A DNA stretch of 64,000 nt from Gari tellinella (Eukaryota > Mollusca > Bivalvia > Cardiida > Psammobiidae): NCBI GenBank assembly GCA_922989275.2, contig OV277856.1:81177038-81241037 (forward strand). Reading direction: 5' to 3'. The notes under the pieces are model-generated. The model had not been told where the DNA came from. It saw nothing but the letters and a program-made list of their open reading frames with translations, and did no database searches. How positions within the stretch are numbered: the first letter of the stretch is position 1; every line of letters starts with the position of its first letter. A program made the position numbers and the translations under genes. This document shows, piece by piece, positions 36,701 to 45,889 of the stretch.

Positions 36701-37661
36701 ATGGGAGAATCCATTGAGCGCAAATGGGTTTAACAGTGTGTTGCCTGGTTAATCTATAGGAGTACGACTGCTTTTGACTGGCACATTTCGTCCACCAAGC
36801 ATATGTACATGTACCTCTGAAAGTGAACTTCAATGCGATCGTTTATAACATTTTCATTATGAGAGAGTTGGTAAAAAATAATTTAACCAAATTATCGAGA
36901 CTCTATTATTGTGGAATATTCAGTATCACCAACAACACAAACAATACATACGTAAACTCTTTGAGCCCTAGTCCCGCATATAGGCGTCCTTTTCAAACAG
37001 TGTACATGTGAATAGTACACTTGTCCTGTGCAAACAGGGAAGACCCAGATCAGAAGGCTCCGAAAGGAGCCCTTTGATAAGTTCTTCACTGTTTGTCATA
37101 ATGCCAAACACTGACAAAAACAACCCTTAAATGTCAGAAATGGACGAGACTAAAATGGAAACTGGAATTGTCCATTTAAAGTTTCAAGGAGGAGAGAGTT
37201 AAGTTTACTGTTGTAAATACAGTCGAAACTCGATACTTCGAATTCGCTTAAATCGATCGTACCAGAATTTCATAAGTTGATTTTCGATAACCGATCTTGC
37301 TTTAGTCAAATATACCCGTATTTCAAAGTTAAAACGTGGTTAAACAGCGTTTTGACTTTGATTTATGGACATGTTCGAACTAACGCGATTTAGAATAATC
37401 GAGTTTCAACTCTACTTACAAATTTAGTTTGCTTACAAACTGAAACTGCAGGCAACTAAGAGCAATGCTGTAAAGAAATTCAGTGTTACTTACAATAGGA
37501 CCTTTGCGACCTTTCGGGCTGACAAACGTTATTTGGAACCTCGCCTCCGACAGCACGCTATATGGATGTGCAACCTCAGGTAGGTACGCTCCGGTTTTCT
37601 TTGGAGGATTTCCTAAAGGCCTGTTATCGTTTGTTACCACGAAAATGACTTTCCCAGCCAT
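24688..37661 (-). CDS. DJ-1/PfpI family (Hsp31-like) protein, five exons
   Basis: Five minus-strand exons join in frame to 227 residues, the usual length for small Hsp31/PfpI-type proteins of the class I glutamine-amidotransferase fold. In order the protein shows VIFVVTNDNRPLG (strand 1), KKTGAYLPEVAHPY with a probable catalytic Glu29, a variable exon-2 segment, ALFYAGGHGPMFDIPDN, the nucleophile elbow GGVLGAVCHGTVG (Cys136-His137), VTSFTNAEEE, and the carboxy motif VDGRLVTGQNPASATKVG. Relatives act as cysteine-dependent chaperones, glyoxalases or deglycases; which applies here cannot be read from sequence. Splice phases are 0, 2, 1 and 0. Intron 3 uses a GC donor. No signal peptide is visible, so the product is probably cytosolic. 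A 5' UTR intron is possible because TTTATTTCAG precedes the ATG. No exon is broken, so I take it as functional. Confidence 0.94.
24821..25064. mobile_element. Palindromic MITE with 5-bp CCTGG duplication
   Basis: The termini CCCCGAGGTTATAAAACTTA and their inverse extend about 45 bases inward (GAACTCTGTGCTCAAAACTC). CCTGG is duplicated exactly at 24816-24820 and 25065-25069. The element lies within intron 4 of the DJ-1/PfpI gene. The superfamily is undetermined. Confidence 0.85.
25269..25392. mobile_element. 124-bp fold-back repeat
   Basis: GAGGTTATTTAACAGTGTTG and its inverse (…CACTGTTAAATTACCTC) frame inner arms CTGAATTC and GAATTCAG, with a centre near CAGTAGTCATAATC. It lies in intron 4 of the DJ-1/PfpI gene. 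Confidence 0.75.
26111..26295 (-). CDS. DJ-1/PfpI gene, coding exon 4
   Basis: The acceptor TTTATCACAACAG leads in. The exon completes Gly141 and encodes residues 142-202, FVPITLSSG through NVTSFTNAEEELVQLVDA to NGGNWKENVQ. The donor is CAG|GTTTGC, a weak site, but the join to exon 5 gives the expected ENVQ-VDGR family sequence. Confidence 0.92.
26532..29059. repeat. 52-bp satellite array, about 48 units
   Basis: The commonest unit reads GTCACGGATATATTTCCACG, then TGGAGTCAAATCAAGTATGT, then GCAATACTACCA. Units at 26740-27300 are nearly identical and contain the palindrome CCACGTGG. Units at 27760-28600 are a second type with TCAATCATGTACAATAC and, at 28020-28480, alternate as ~104-bp dimers. 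Edges are degenerate. Because 52 is one more than a multiple of three, long frames run through all three phases; they are not genes. The array fills part of intron 3 of the DJ-1/PfpI gene. Confidence 0.95.
29060..30200. mobile_element. DNA transposon inserted in the 52-bp satellite
   Basis: The termini are CTCAATTCCAAAAGAAACTG and its inverse, with GCACT continuing each arm. The satellite is interrupted at 29059 and resumes at 30201. The left half matches 6636-7231. The frame at 29669-30040 is not recognisable. A Tc1/mariner relationship is possible from the TA before the left end, but no TA follows the right end and about ten satellite bases are missing. Confidence 0.85.
30201..30640. repeat. 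52-bp satellite, degenerate continuation
   Basis: About eight diverged units (GGAGTCAAATCAAGTATGTA, ACAATACTATCAGTC) continue the array beyond the transposon. Confidence 0.85.
30820..31320. repeat. ~185-bp repeats, with a further unit at 31800-31930
   Basis: CATCAATGTTTGACC, followed by TTTAAAACAACCCGTCCAAA, recurs near 30838, 31022, 31208 and 31830. Confidence 0.75.
31370..31672. repeat. Two ~150-bp tandem units (GTCAAGGTCACAGTGACC)
   Basis: AAGGTCACAGTGACCT, CGACACTC-GCCATCC, GATGTACTCACA and CCCTAGCTGGTAAGGTATAG each occur twice in order. It is a common molluscan-type dispersed repeat. Confidence 0.8.
31673..31755. repeat. CA/CCCA microsatellite
   Basis: ACACACAC and CACCCACCCA runs directly follow the repeat unit ending GGACAAGCTTTTGT. 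Confidence 0.95.
32278..32680 (+). pseudogene. LINE internal fragment (linker and RT start)
   Basis: The frame at 32278 gives LERRLERQWRNTRLTVHHEI and YRNQCAKLN, typical of the region between endonuclease and reverse transcriptase in CR1/L2-like LINEs. A second frame from about 32500 gives YRPMSNLPL and then QSAYRQFHSTETALLKVHSD, the first conserved blocks of the reverse transcriptase. About 25 residues between these blocks are deleted and the frame shifts. It lies in intron 3 of the DJ-1/PfpI gene. Confidence 0.85.
33010..33110. mobile_element. Hairpin MITE (type 3)
   Basis: GCAGCTTAAAGCAGGCTAAA and the inverse ...AACCTGCTTTAAGTGG flank the hairpin GCAGAATGCTCC/GCGCATTCTGC. Confidence 0.75.
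33213..33349 (-). CDS. DJ-1/PfpI gene, coding exon 3 (catalytic Cys)
   Basis: The acceptor GATTTTGTTTCAG leads in. The exon supplies the last base of Ser95, residues 96-140 (EYKALFYAGG through AVCHGTV) and the first base of Gly141. It carries the nucleophilic Cys136 and His137. The donor is TAG|GCAAGT, a GC donor with otherwise perfect consensus. Confidence 0.93.
34000..34872. repeat. ~145-bp array ending in a hairpin cap
   Basis: GATTTGACCTAGTGACCTAG, TTTTTGACCGGACATGACCC and GTAGCCTCTAGAGTGTTA recur near 34079, 34220, 34366, 34511 and 34657. The right end is GGACGGACGGACAGACGACG, then the hairpin AGCTCACCTTGGCAC-ATC-GTGCAAGGTGAGCT followed by AA. It lies in intron 2 of the DJ-1/PfpI gene. 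Confidence 0.85.
35023..35150. mobile_element. Left half of a type-1 hairpin MITE
   Basis: CCAGCCATGACATAGTCTGC through GTGTCAAACAGTTTGGGTCC to CAGACGCC. The right arm is missing. Confidence 0.6.
35700..35815 (-). CDS. DJ-1/PfpI gene, coding exon 2
   Basis: The acceptor CTACTTTCTAG leads into GACGAG. The exon encodes residues 57-94 (DEGSREAFNNDD, then KDHGSELDDTKTPS) plus two bases of Ser95, followed by AG|GTAAAA. It fills exactly the gap between the exon-1 and exon-3 motifs, and its acidic helical character fits the variable insert of the family. Confidence 0.88.
35905..35972. mobile_element. Hairpin MITE core (type 1)
   Basis: GCAAACAGTTTAGAGCC and its inverse meet at CAGACGCCGGGTAACCCGGC. 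It sits about 90 bases upstream of coding exon 2 of the DJ-1/PfpI gene, inside intron 1. Confidence 0.8.
36271..36366. repeat. 96-bp palindrome
   Basis: ATTTATAAACTGCTCTTTTC and TAATATTTCGACCTCTAAG are repeated inverted around CCTTTTTCAAAAGG. There is almost no loop, and only a few mismatches. Confidence 0.85.
36546..36614. mobile_element. Hairpin MITE core (type 1)
   Basis: GCAAACAGTGTAGACTCTGA and its inverse meet at CAGACGCCGCACTATGTGGC. Confidence 0.8.
36953..37202. mobile_element. TTAA-type hairpin MITE (type 2)
   Basis: It is a nearly full copy related to 1168-1418. The right TTAA is intact (37199-37202) and the left has decayed to TAAA. It lies in intron 1 of the DJ-1/PfpI gene, about 290 bases from exon 1. 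Confidence 0.75.
37494..37661 (-). CDS. DJ-1/PfpI gene, coding exon 1
   Basis: This encodes residues 1-56 from ATG in ACAATGG to ...GRKGPI, then GTAAGT, a strong donor, in phase 0. The acceptor-like TTTATTTCAG just upstream (to 37677) suggests the exon starts at 37676 with a 15-base 5' UTR part and a separate leader exon further right. Confidence 0.93.
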
Positions 37662-37699
37662 TGTTCAATCACTGAAATAAATCAAATGAAGTATTTAAT

Positions 37700-38830
37700 C
37701 GCCAAAGTCGACTTTACAAACAGAGATACAGAATTCTTTATTGACTTAAACTTTAGTTTCTCATCATTCCGCAATCAATTAACAATATATAATTTAATTA
37801 TATAATTGAGCCGTGCCATGACAAAACCAGCCCTATTGCATTGCAACATTGTACAGACCAAGCACCATTGGCATCCCAGGCTCTGTATCTGAGTTTGGTC
37901 TATACACTGCCAACTATTACTTAACATTATTTCAGAAAGCCAAAAATAATGCATGCCAACTCTTTGCCGAGAAAGGCTATATTATATATTTCAAATACCC
38001 ATAGACAAAAAAGAATATTATAACCTATGTTTTTACTTTTTACCATGGTACATGTACTAAGGTACGTTCGAAGAACCTATGTAGAAAATTCAAATGTTCA
38101 TAGAGTTCCTACGAATATTTCATTTTGGCGCGTATGTCCTTAATTCAATAATAATCATACAATCTGGCGAGGTTTTATTTATCCGAAATGTCAACGGACC
38201 TGTATAATATCCGATAATAGGGATAGTTTTGAAATAAATTCGATGTCCGAATTCATACTGAATTCAACTGGTTCGCCTGTATTTTTTGATTGATAATGTA
38301 ACTTTGTATAAAACTGTTCCCATTTACTACAATGGCTTATCGTGAACCACCTAATATAAGAAAACGCCCTATTAAGCTCATATGACTCCACCCACCACTT
38401 ATCATTATTCCCGGTTTCCTCTCTTTCATGGGTGCCGCCATTTTTGCCCGTTGCCTGGCCCTAACTGTCTGAAGATAAAGGGACATAACCAGGCTATATT
38501 ACATATTGCCTGACGTACTTTGTGAAGAAGTCGGGTACCAGACTACACAGTGTAGCGCACTGCCAACAGGTGACGTTCTTATTATATGCCTTAAATACAC
38601 ATCAACACATCTAAAAAGTTGTTTAAACAATTTATATCCAGAAATTGATTGTCGCAAAGAATAACGCGGAAATGTACATGCATGTACGTAAATGACGGCA
38701 CGCTAAACCGAAAACGAGGTTGGAGTAAAATACGAGGTGGCTGATACAGACTTTTGTATTTTACTGAGCAGATGCACGCGAAAACCTTTGAAATCATAAG
38801 AAGGTATTTTATTTAATGATTTAGATGCAT
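37700..38830. other. Upstream region of the DJ-1/PfpI gene
   Basis: Promoter and leader exon should lie in or beyond this stretch. I see no convincing TATA/initiator pair. A degenerate inverted repeat CCTGGCCC...ACCAGGCTA... lies at 38450-38550. No coding frame is supported. Confidence 0.4.
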
Positions 38831-38837
38831 TTGGGTG

Positions 38838-38911
38838 TAAACAGTGTAGATCAAGACCAGTCGCCGCGTCTTTGGTCCGGTGGTTGATCTTGATCTACAC
38901 TGTTCGTAATA
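38838..38911. mobile_element. Hairpin MITE core (type 1)
   Basis: GTAAACAGTGTAGATCAAGA and its inverse TCTTGATCTACACTGTT flank a rearranged centre. Confidence 0.75.
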
Positions 38912-39102
38912 CCATAAGGCAAGTTTTCTCATGGCATGGCTCATATATAAGTATACATCACATAATCATCATAATGAAGACATTTCTTCGTCTCGTAACC
39001 TCGAAATTAACAAATCATGGAAATGTAAAAATGTGGTTGTTTCATATTGTCTTTTCTTTGTCCAAATAGAGTTTGATTGGAAAAAATAGCCGCACGAAAA
39101 AG

Positions 39103-39262
39103 AGTCTGAGTTCGTTCTCAAGCATTTGATTGGTCAGATTTGAGCTTTTTAGCGGTCGAGTTCAGTCTGAGATCGTTTTCAATCATTTAATGCTCGGGTT
39201 TGAGCTTTTGCATAAAACCTGGCCAATCAGATGATTGAAAACAAGCTCACACTCAACTCAAA
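39103..39262. repeat. Fold-back repeat with a duplicated left arm
   Basis: GAGTTCGTTCTCAAGCATTT and GAGATCGTTTTCAATCATTT are tandem versions of one arm, and GATGATTGAAAACAAGCTCA is the inverse arm. Confidence 0.6.
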
Positions 39263-39479
39263 CGCGTTATAACCATGGGACCAGATCAAAATGGCGAGTG
39301 ACTCGGTGCCTCACTGGATCCACACAAGGGATGGTTACAGAGTCAAAAACAAATGAAAAACACATTTACTATAATAATTTGAACGCGACACAATTTGCAG
39401 AGGAAAAACACCTGGTAGCGCGCTAAAGAATGTGCACAGAGTAAATTCACCAGAGCAACCAACCCTGGACCCGAGATTA

Positions 39480-39612
39480 TAAACAGAGCTCCAGATAAGG
39501 GGAGTATTTCAAAAACTAAAATCTTTATTTCTGTATTAAACCCTATGGTGTCACTACTCATTAGAATCGTCTCTTTGAGACGATTCTAACGAGTAGTAAC
39601 ACAATAGGAGTT
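39480..39612. repeat. Hairpin repeat shared with 63707-63850
   Basis: CTATGGTGTCACTACTCATT and AGAATCGTCTC are repeated inverted. The left flank (GAGCTCCAGATAAGGGGAG, AAAATCTTTATTTCTG) matches the inverted right flank of the 63.7-kb copy. Confidence 0.8.
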
Positions 39613-39928
39613 GGTGTTGATATTAGTGAGAAAACTTTGAATTTGTTCAGTTAACTCCCTCTTATCTGGGGCCCTGTATAAAGCTTCTGAGTTCGGACTC
39701 TGTTATAAGAAACAAACTCTGTTCCCAAGCCGAGATCGAAGTCGCCAAAATCGAAGTTATTAAAACGTTGAATCAAGTTTATTTCTACCCCGAGTCGATT
39801 TCTCTGAGATTGGCAGTGAGTCGTCTCAGAAATAAAAAGCTTCTCCATTGAAAAAAAAAAACATAGCTATATATTGTATATATAAATGCATTAAAAATGG
39901 GATATTATTTTTTCTAGAAATAAAAGTG

Positions 39929-39998
39929 GCAAACAGTTCGGAGCCTGGTAAGACGCCGAGCTTCTCGGCGTTTAATTTGGCTCAAATCTGTTTGATAC
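39929..39998. mobile_element. Hairpin MITE core (type 1)
   Basis: GCAAACAGTTCGGAGCCTGG and AAATCTGTTTG flank AGACGCCGAGCTTCTCGGCG. Confidence 0.7.
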
Positions 39999-40487
39999 CT
40001 CATATAACTCACGGGATATTATAATTATTATTGGAAATATATATGGCAGCCCTGTTCATTCACTTTATCAATAACATATGATGTCAAACCAACATTTTGT
40101 GTATCACGTTGGTGTAGTTAAATATCGCCGATACTTGTCTGGAAAAATGTTAACATATCCCCTTTTATATTCATTTATTATTTTGATGATTAACATGGTG
40201 TACATATATTTATATAATAACTATACTTAATAATAATAATATGTGATAAAGGGAGGTAATTAGTCGACTCATATGTATGCAGTAAACAGCGCTGCTTCCT
40301 CTGTTCATATTAGTTGACAAATTAGCTGAAACCAATAGATCAATATTTTCTGTACAAAACTTGTCATAATGAATTGGATAGTTAAGGACACTTTTCTCCC
40401 ATAATGAATCTAAATATCAAATTTATATACAGAGAAGAACACGTTATTCTCCTTATATTAGCTTGTTAGCCGAAGCAATTATTTTCA

Positions 40488-40560
40488 ATGCAAATAGCAT
40501 GGAGCCTGGCCAGATGCTGGACAACCCGGTGCCAGGTGAGGCTAAAAGCTATTTGCCGAT
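40488..40560. mobile_element. Diverged type-1 hairpin core
   Basis: GCAAATAGCATGGAGCCTGG and its inverse AGCTATTTGC flank a degenerate GATGCTGGACAACCCGGTGC. Confidence 0.65.
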
Positions 40561-40721
40561 GAGTTCAAAATAATAATAATAATAAAATAATTTATCAATG
40601 AATAACAGAAATATGTAACCATAACCGGATTTGGTATTGTATGTATATTTTGTATATTACATGTATGTATGCTCATGGACTATTAAGTCTATTGCAGAAA
40701 TAAACTATCTAAAACTATCTA

Positions 40722-40938
40722 TTAAACCCATTCACTGTCATGACGTCACTGATTTAAACAAGTGTCGTCTGCTTTTATTTTACAAATTTAAAGTTTAGGT
40801 ATATTGATTTATGAAATATTGAAATAAGTGAGAAAAAGTTTGGATTCTGATCAGAAGCCGCATTACGCAGTGACTGGTCAGGATCCAAACTGTTTGCAAA
40901 TAACCATTGAACTCAGGGTAAGACAGTGAATGGGTTAA
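40722..40938. mobile_element. TTAA-flanked hairpin MITE (type 1), full copy
   Basis: TTAAACCCATTCACTGTCAT at the left and CAGTGAATGGGTTAA at the right form termini with TTAA outside. The inner hairpin spans 40833-40905. Confidence 0.8.
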
Positions 40939-41633
40939 GTCATAATTGAATTATTTTGGGATAATTCTGTAAGAGCACTTAAGTTCTCTTGCACTGATTT
41001 CACCTAACCACGTTGTATGAATACAGTACGTGTTCTGGATAAAGAACTAGGAACACTTATTTTTTTTTATAACCGAGCTTATCTAGAACTAAAAAGCGAG
41101 AAAGTGTGAAGCGATTCCCGCCAATTGTTCCCTTGAAAACACACGTTGTCTGTTTAGACTACGATCAGCTCTAGTTGATGTTCTAACTTTTAACCCCCGA
41201 TATTTGAATATTAACCCAGGTTATCTAGAACGCCTGAAAAGCGAGAAATGTTCAATTTTCCATAGGCACGGTATCTCGTTGTACTTGTTGCGATGTGTTT
41301 AAGGCAACCGTGTCATAGTGACGTCGGAATGCCGCCAAGCCGAAACACGCCCTACAGTAGTATCGTCTGCTTGAATATTAACGTCTGTATTTTTGTCTAA
41401 ATTTAGATGATACAGCATTTGGTCTGCAAACACATACAGCTAATGCCAACCAGCCATGAGTTCAATAAGGAAATCGATGAACGTCGATGGCCATCGATTG
41501 CGAGTTGGCTACCGGTCCCAAATACAGTGGAGAGAAAACGTAATTCTTCCGTTCAAACGCAAACGCATTGCAATGAAATATACAAAATGACAACTTTTTA
41601 ACAATTCTGACTAACAGTTTTAATCTGAGACGC

Positions 41634-41702
41634 AAACAGTTTGGAGCCTGATCAGACTCCGGGTTACCCGGCGTCTGATCAGGCTCCAAACTGTCTGCAA
41701 TG
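41634..41702. mobile_element. Hairpin MITE core (type 1)
   Basis: GCAAACAGTTTGGAGCCTGA and its inverse meet at CCGGGTTACCCGGCGTCTGA. Confidence 0.8.
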
Positions 41703-41963
41703 AAAATAAAAGTTTAAGCGTAAAAGCGGTTATTTTTTAGAGAAAAAAACGTTTTCTCTACTGTACTCTGCACGCTTCACACGGGGCACAGTCTGCTAAC
41801 CTAAACAGCAAACAGTGGTAATTGAACACGCTACAGTTTGGAACATGTCAGGACGTCTTATGCAAACTGTTTGCGAGTGCCAGTGACGTCATCGTTCAGT
41901 AAAGAGTTAGCATGTTTGCTTCAACTGGCAATGAACACATCCAGATAGACTGGTCGGATTAGG

Positions 41964-42554
41964 CACAGGGACGCGACACGATTTTTTGAGAAAAAAAATG
42001 TCAGAAGCTAATTTCTTCTCAAAACATATGTATATATACATTCTACCTTTTTTTTCTCAAAAATCAATCGTGTCGCGTCCCTGTGTTCGGTACGAAGAGC
42101 TTTACTGTACATGTAAACATACAAAATTTGTTGTTGGTACGGCAATGTTTTGAGAAGAAATCAGCTTTGATCGGTGTCAAAACGTATATCTATGGAACCG
42201 TAGGACTGTTATGCTCGATATTACCGCCGAAACAAGCGTACAGTAGTGGTCAATGCTGTGTCGGCTGTGAACGAACACCTGTCCCGTTTTAAAAAATTCG
42301 GTGATTTCAGTAAGTAGACGCAGTTACTGTTGAAAGAGCATACTTATAGTTGGTTTAAAGTTATGTTTTTGTGGAAGGGTATTGTATTAGCTAGACAGAA
42401 ATGGAAAAAGGGTGTCGTTTCATCAATTATTATTCATGATATGCCCAGTTGTGTCGAGATAGGGTGAAACTATACTGACGATCAGTTGTATCCCTTGTCT
42501 CTATATATACATTCTGACTTTTTTTTTCTCAAAAAATCGTGTCGCGTCCCTGTG
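41964..42554. mobile_element. hAT-like non-autonomous element, 8-bp duplication
   Basis: The left end CACAGGGACGCGACACGAT and right end ATCGTGTCGCGTCCCTGTG are exact inverses. GGATTAGG is duplicated perfectly at 41956-41963 and 42555-42562. An 8-bp duplication with CAGGG-like ends is typical of hAT transposons. An extra inverted copy of the terminus lies inside at 42035-42085, so bases 41964-42085 alone form a 122-bp palindrome. The interior matches 11401-11835, 11960-12240 and 49786-50080. No intact transposase is present. Confidence 0.9.
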
Positions 42555-42866
42555 GGATTAGGGGGGTCACATTCTTAGATGCATTTTGGGGAAAATGTTG
42601 ATAGAATAACAGTGTTATCTCCATTTTTCTAATGATGTCTTTTGATAGTAAACATGCTTTCAACGTTTAAAGCCAATACCTTTGATAGTTATTGAGAAAT
42701 TCTATTTAAAATTAAATTCTAAGTCTAAGCATGGGCAATAAATCTACCAAAAAAAGCACAGTATTGCCCGCCTTCAATTAACTGTTTGACACTCGTGTCG
42801 ATTTTTCTTCAATCTAATGTTGAAAACAGTCACTGCAGACGGTGTTATATGGGTGAAAGGATAAGT

Positions 42867-43114
42867 TTAACCCTTTCCTCCCTGAAACCTCAATGGAAAT
42901 TCTAGTTCAATTTAGTCTAGTCCGTTTTTTACTTTTAAGGTTGATTTTTACAATATATGTGTCAAAATGACAAACCGTGTAAACCCTGATCAGATGGTTC
43001 CTTAAGGAGCCCTCTGATCAGGGTCTACACTGTTTGCATAGGACAGGTGTACTCCTCACAGGGACACTATTTGCAAATGATGCATATATGCGTTACTAGG
43101 GTTCAAAGGGTTAA
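42867..43114 (-). mobile_element. TTAA-flanked hairpin MITE (type 2), inverted
   Basis: TTAACCCTTTCCTCCCTGAA at the left and GGTTCAAAGGGTTAA at the right give a full copy in the opposite orientation to 1168-1418. Confidence 0.8.
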
Positions 43115-43124
43115 ACACACATGT

Positions 43125-43250
43125 ACTTCATTGTCATATATTTGTACAACCATGTAGCACAAGTGCAAATTCAAGTTTAACAAAATACAAATATAAGAGC
43201 AAAAGGGTCGGGCGACAATTTCTATCAACATTTGTTAGGCCCTCTCCTTG
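43125..43250. repeat. Copy of the 500-640 repeat
   Basis: ATATTTGTACAACCATGTAG and ACAAATATAAGAGC-like phrases match 520-625. As in the left copy, it directly follows a type-2 MITE end. Confidence 0.65.
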
Positions 43251-43794
43251 AGCTTGAAAGGACAAAAGCGTACTGTATTCCTTTACCCAATAGCCTGTTT
43301 CTAGTGCTATATTCTTGTTGACTTTCAGCCTGCTTTAAGCTACCATCTGATAGGCTGTAGAAAATATGTCTTATGATACATGTTCATTACTGTATAACTT
43401 CGAAGGAGGAAACACTGAATGCGCTAAGAGGCGCTTCTATGAGGGAAAGGGATAAGAGTCCATCAATTCCCGTCAAGCATTCTCACGCTTTATCGAATTG
43501 ACTACATGTATACGTTCAGTTCTAATCGATGTTCTGTTTTTTAAACCCGAAATTGCAAATCTTAAACTTAGCCTGCTAAGTGCGAGTTATTTGACATTTT
43601 TACACATTGTCAATCCAGATCAGACGCCGAGAACCACTGCGTCTGGTCATGTTACAAACTATTTGACACTTGCTTTTGTTTTAGTCAGTCAAAAAATACA
43701 TGAAAACTGACTTGGTTTCTTTTTGTAAACGACAAGTTAAAAGCAGACTAAAATTAAGCAGAATAAGTATTATATTATGTCAGCTTGACCTGCA

Positions 43795-44015
43795 TTAACT
43801 CTTTGCATGCTGGGTATTTTTTTTGTCTTCAACCTTTGTCGTTTGCTATTGTTCTTAAAATAGATTTTTCTCAATTTCTTTTCAAAACAAGGTCAGTGTC
43901 GGTGTCAAACAGTGTTGATCCTGATGCGTAACGCGACGTCTTATCTGGATCCAAATTGTTTGCAATGCCAATCACTGTGGCAGATATATCCGCCGCTAGC
44001 ATGCCAAAGAGGTAA
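43795..44015. mobile_element. Type-1 MITE with shortened hairpin
   Basis: TTAACTCTTTGCATGCTGGG at the left, GTGTCAAACAGTGTTGATCC and GGATCCAAATTGTTTGCAAT inside, and CTAGCATGCCAAAGAGGTAA at the right. Part of the left hairpin arm is deleted. Confidence 0.7.
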
Positions 44016-44339
44016 ATAGCAGAAACAACGGCCAGTGATTGGGGTATAGTTATTGATCCCAATAGGTCACCTCGCCTATAGCTCACAATTTTATACATAA
44101 TCGGACTGTTTGATTATTGATTCCTTTTCGTGTTGAAAGTGTGCGTGTATAATACTTGATAAACTCACGTCAATACACGATATCATAATATCTTTTATCA
44201 CCTCTCTAGTTTCGGTAACAAGTAACTTTACCTTTTACCCCATATAGATACGCCCTTTTACGCCTTTAATTTATTCCCCAATACAGAAAATATTAATTTT
44301 ATACTGTCATCAATATACAACATAAGAAATAGTTCCTAT

Positions 44340-44440
44340 ACTCCAGTATACGGTAGCTTAAAGCAGTCTGAAAGTAATGTAGAATGCGCGTACGGTCATT
44401 TTGCATTACTTTCAAATAATTTAGGTGGTCACATGTCTTC
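44340..44440. mobile_element. Hairpin MITE (type 3)
   Basis: GGTAGCTTAAAGCAGTCTGA and the inverse ...AATTTAGGTGGTCAC flank AGAATGCGCG. Confidence 0.65.
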
Positions 44441-44504
44441 AAAACTAGAAATAGGCTATGGGTTACAGTGTTAAATGCGCCAACGTCTGCTACATGATAA
44501 TGTC

Positions 44505-44692
44505 AAACAGTGCAGACCCAGATGAGATCGATACTTTATTTTTTATTAGACATTGATCAACAGGCTATATGTGGGGATCGCGGATCAAATCTATACAAAC
44601 ACCAAAGCGTGAGACCTGTCAATGCAGATAAATGAATAAAGAAACGAAGTGGGACTAGGGGTCCCATCAGGATCTACACTGTATGCAATGAC
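44505..44692. mobile_element. Type-1 hairpin interrupted by ~130 bp
   Basis: The left arm GTCAAACAGTGCAGACCCAG ends near 44528 and the right arm GGATCTACACTGTATGC begins near 44668. Between them is unrelated sequence with no visible termini. Confidence 0.6.
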
Positions 44693-44694
44693 CA

Positions 44695-45050
44695 ATGCCA
44701 AGTATTTATGTAATATGACTTATACATGGACTGTTAAAATGTATAATGTAGGCTATGGACGGCGAACGGCCTTGGCTTAAATACTTGATCCGCCCTTGAG
44801 TTGAGCCTAACCGCAAGTTATAGACTGACTGACTGTCAAACCACATAGTGAACCAACGGTCAGTATAAAGCCAACCCCTCATCGAGAAGTATGGCGATCT
44901 TTGAATATAGGTGACTGCATTTGATGATCATCATAGTTTGATAAACCCCGAGATTTAAAAAGAGTTAATAAATTATTCATTTAACCTTAATTATAAAACA
45001 ACATTACATAAACATTAATCAACGTGTGAATGGCTAGGGTTACATTTTTG
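44695..45050. other. Apparently unique stretch
   Basis: No gene or repeat is recognised. Confidence 0.4.
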
Positions 45051-45282
45051 TGTAACTCTTTGCATTCTAGCGGAGTATATATCTGCCACAGCGACTATCT
45101 TTGCATTGTTGCAAACAGTTTGGATTCAGATGAGATGCCGCGTAACGCGGCGTCTCATCAGGATCCAAACTGTTTGCCATTCTGACCTCAAATTTAAAAG
45201 AAATTTTGAAAGTTCTAATTTTAGAACAGTTGCAGACGACAGTTGTTGGAGATAAATAATTACTTGGTATGTAAAGAGTTAA
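45051..45282. mobile_element. Type-1 hairpin MITE, best full copy
   Basis: The left end is TAACTCTTTGCATTCTAGCG and the right end GTAAAGAGTTAA, with the central palindrome at 45110-45178 (GCAAACAGTTTGGATTCAGA... ATGCCGCGTAACGCGGC). Confidence 0.8.
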
Positions 45283-45889
45283 CACACTGGTTGCACCACC
45301 GGCATATCTAATAAATAAAAATTGAAATCTAACCTGCTGCTGTGTGTTATAACTATCGATACTGCACAGTTTTCAACTCAAGCCTCAGCCTTTTTGTCCG
45401 ATAGCTTGGTGTATATCAGATTTTATACAAGTCTTACGTGTGTGTATGTCACAATGAGTACATTGCATTCAGCCAAGCATTACGTAGCTCGTATAGTACA
45501 TTATTATCACATCGATGCCCACTTTGTGCTCTTATGTCATTCACCCCTTAAACTTCAAAATGGAAATTGAAATCTCCAATTAAATCGTGTACATTTTTTA
45601 CTATAACAAAAAATTATCTAGTACGGGATATTTATTACAATATACATTGTAGTGTAAAACGACAAGCGGCACAGACCCTGGTCAAGACAAGAGGGCTCCT
45701 TACTCTTTACATGTACAGTACAGTTGTAAATGGAGAACATATTCGTTGCTAGGGTTAAGATGAGTTATAGAATTCAGTGAAATCTAGGTAAATGTCACAG
45801 ATAGGGTGTACCTTTTTACCGATTTTCCGGGGATTCAATCACCCCCTCCCTGGATCTGCACATTCAGTGGTTAAAGGAGGTACGATAGG

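Noticed and set aside
24688..37661. DJ-1/PfpI exons as a decayed pseudogene
   Set aside because: All five exons are open, join in matching phases, keep family motifs and have usable splice sites. The GC donor fits the known GC-AG class.
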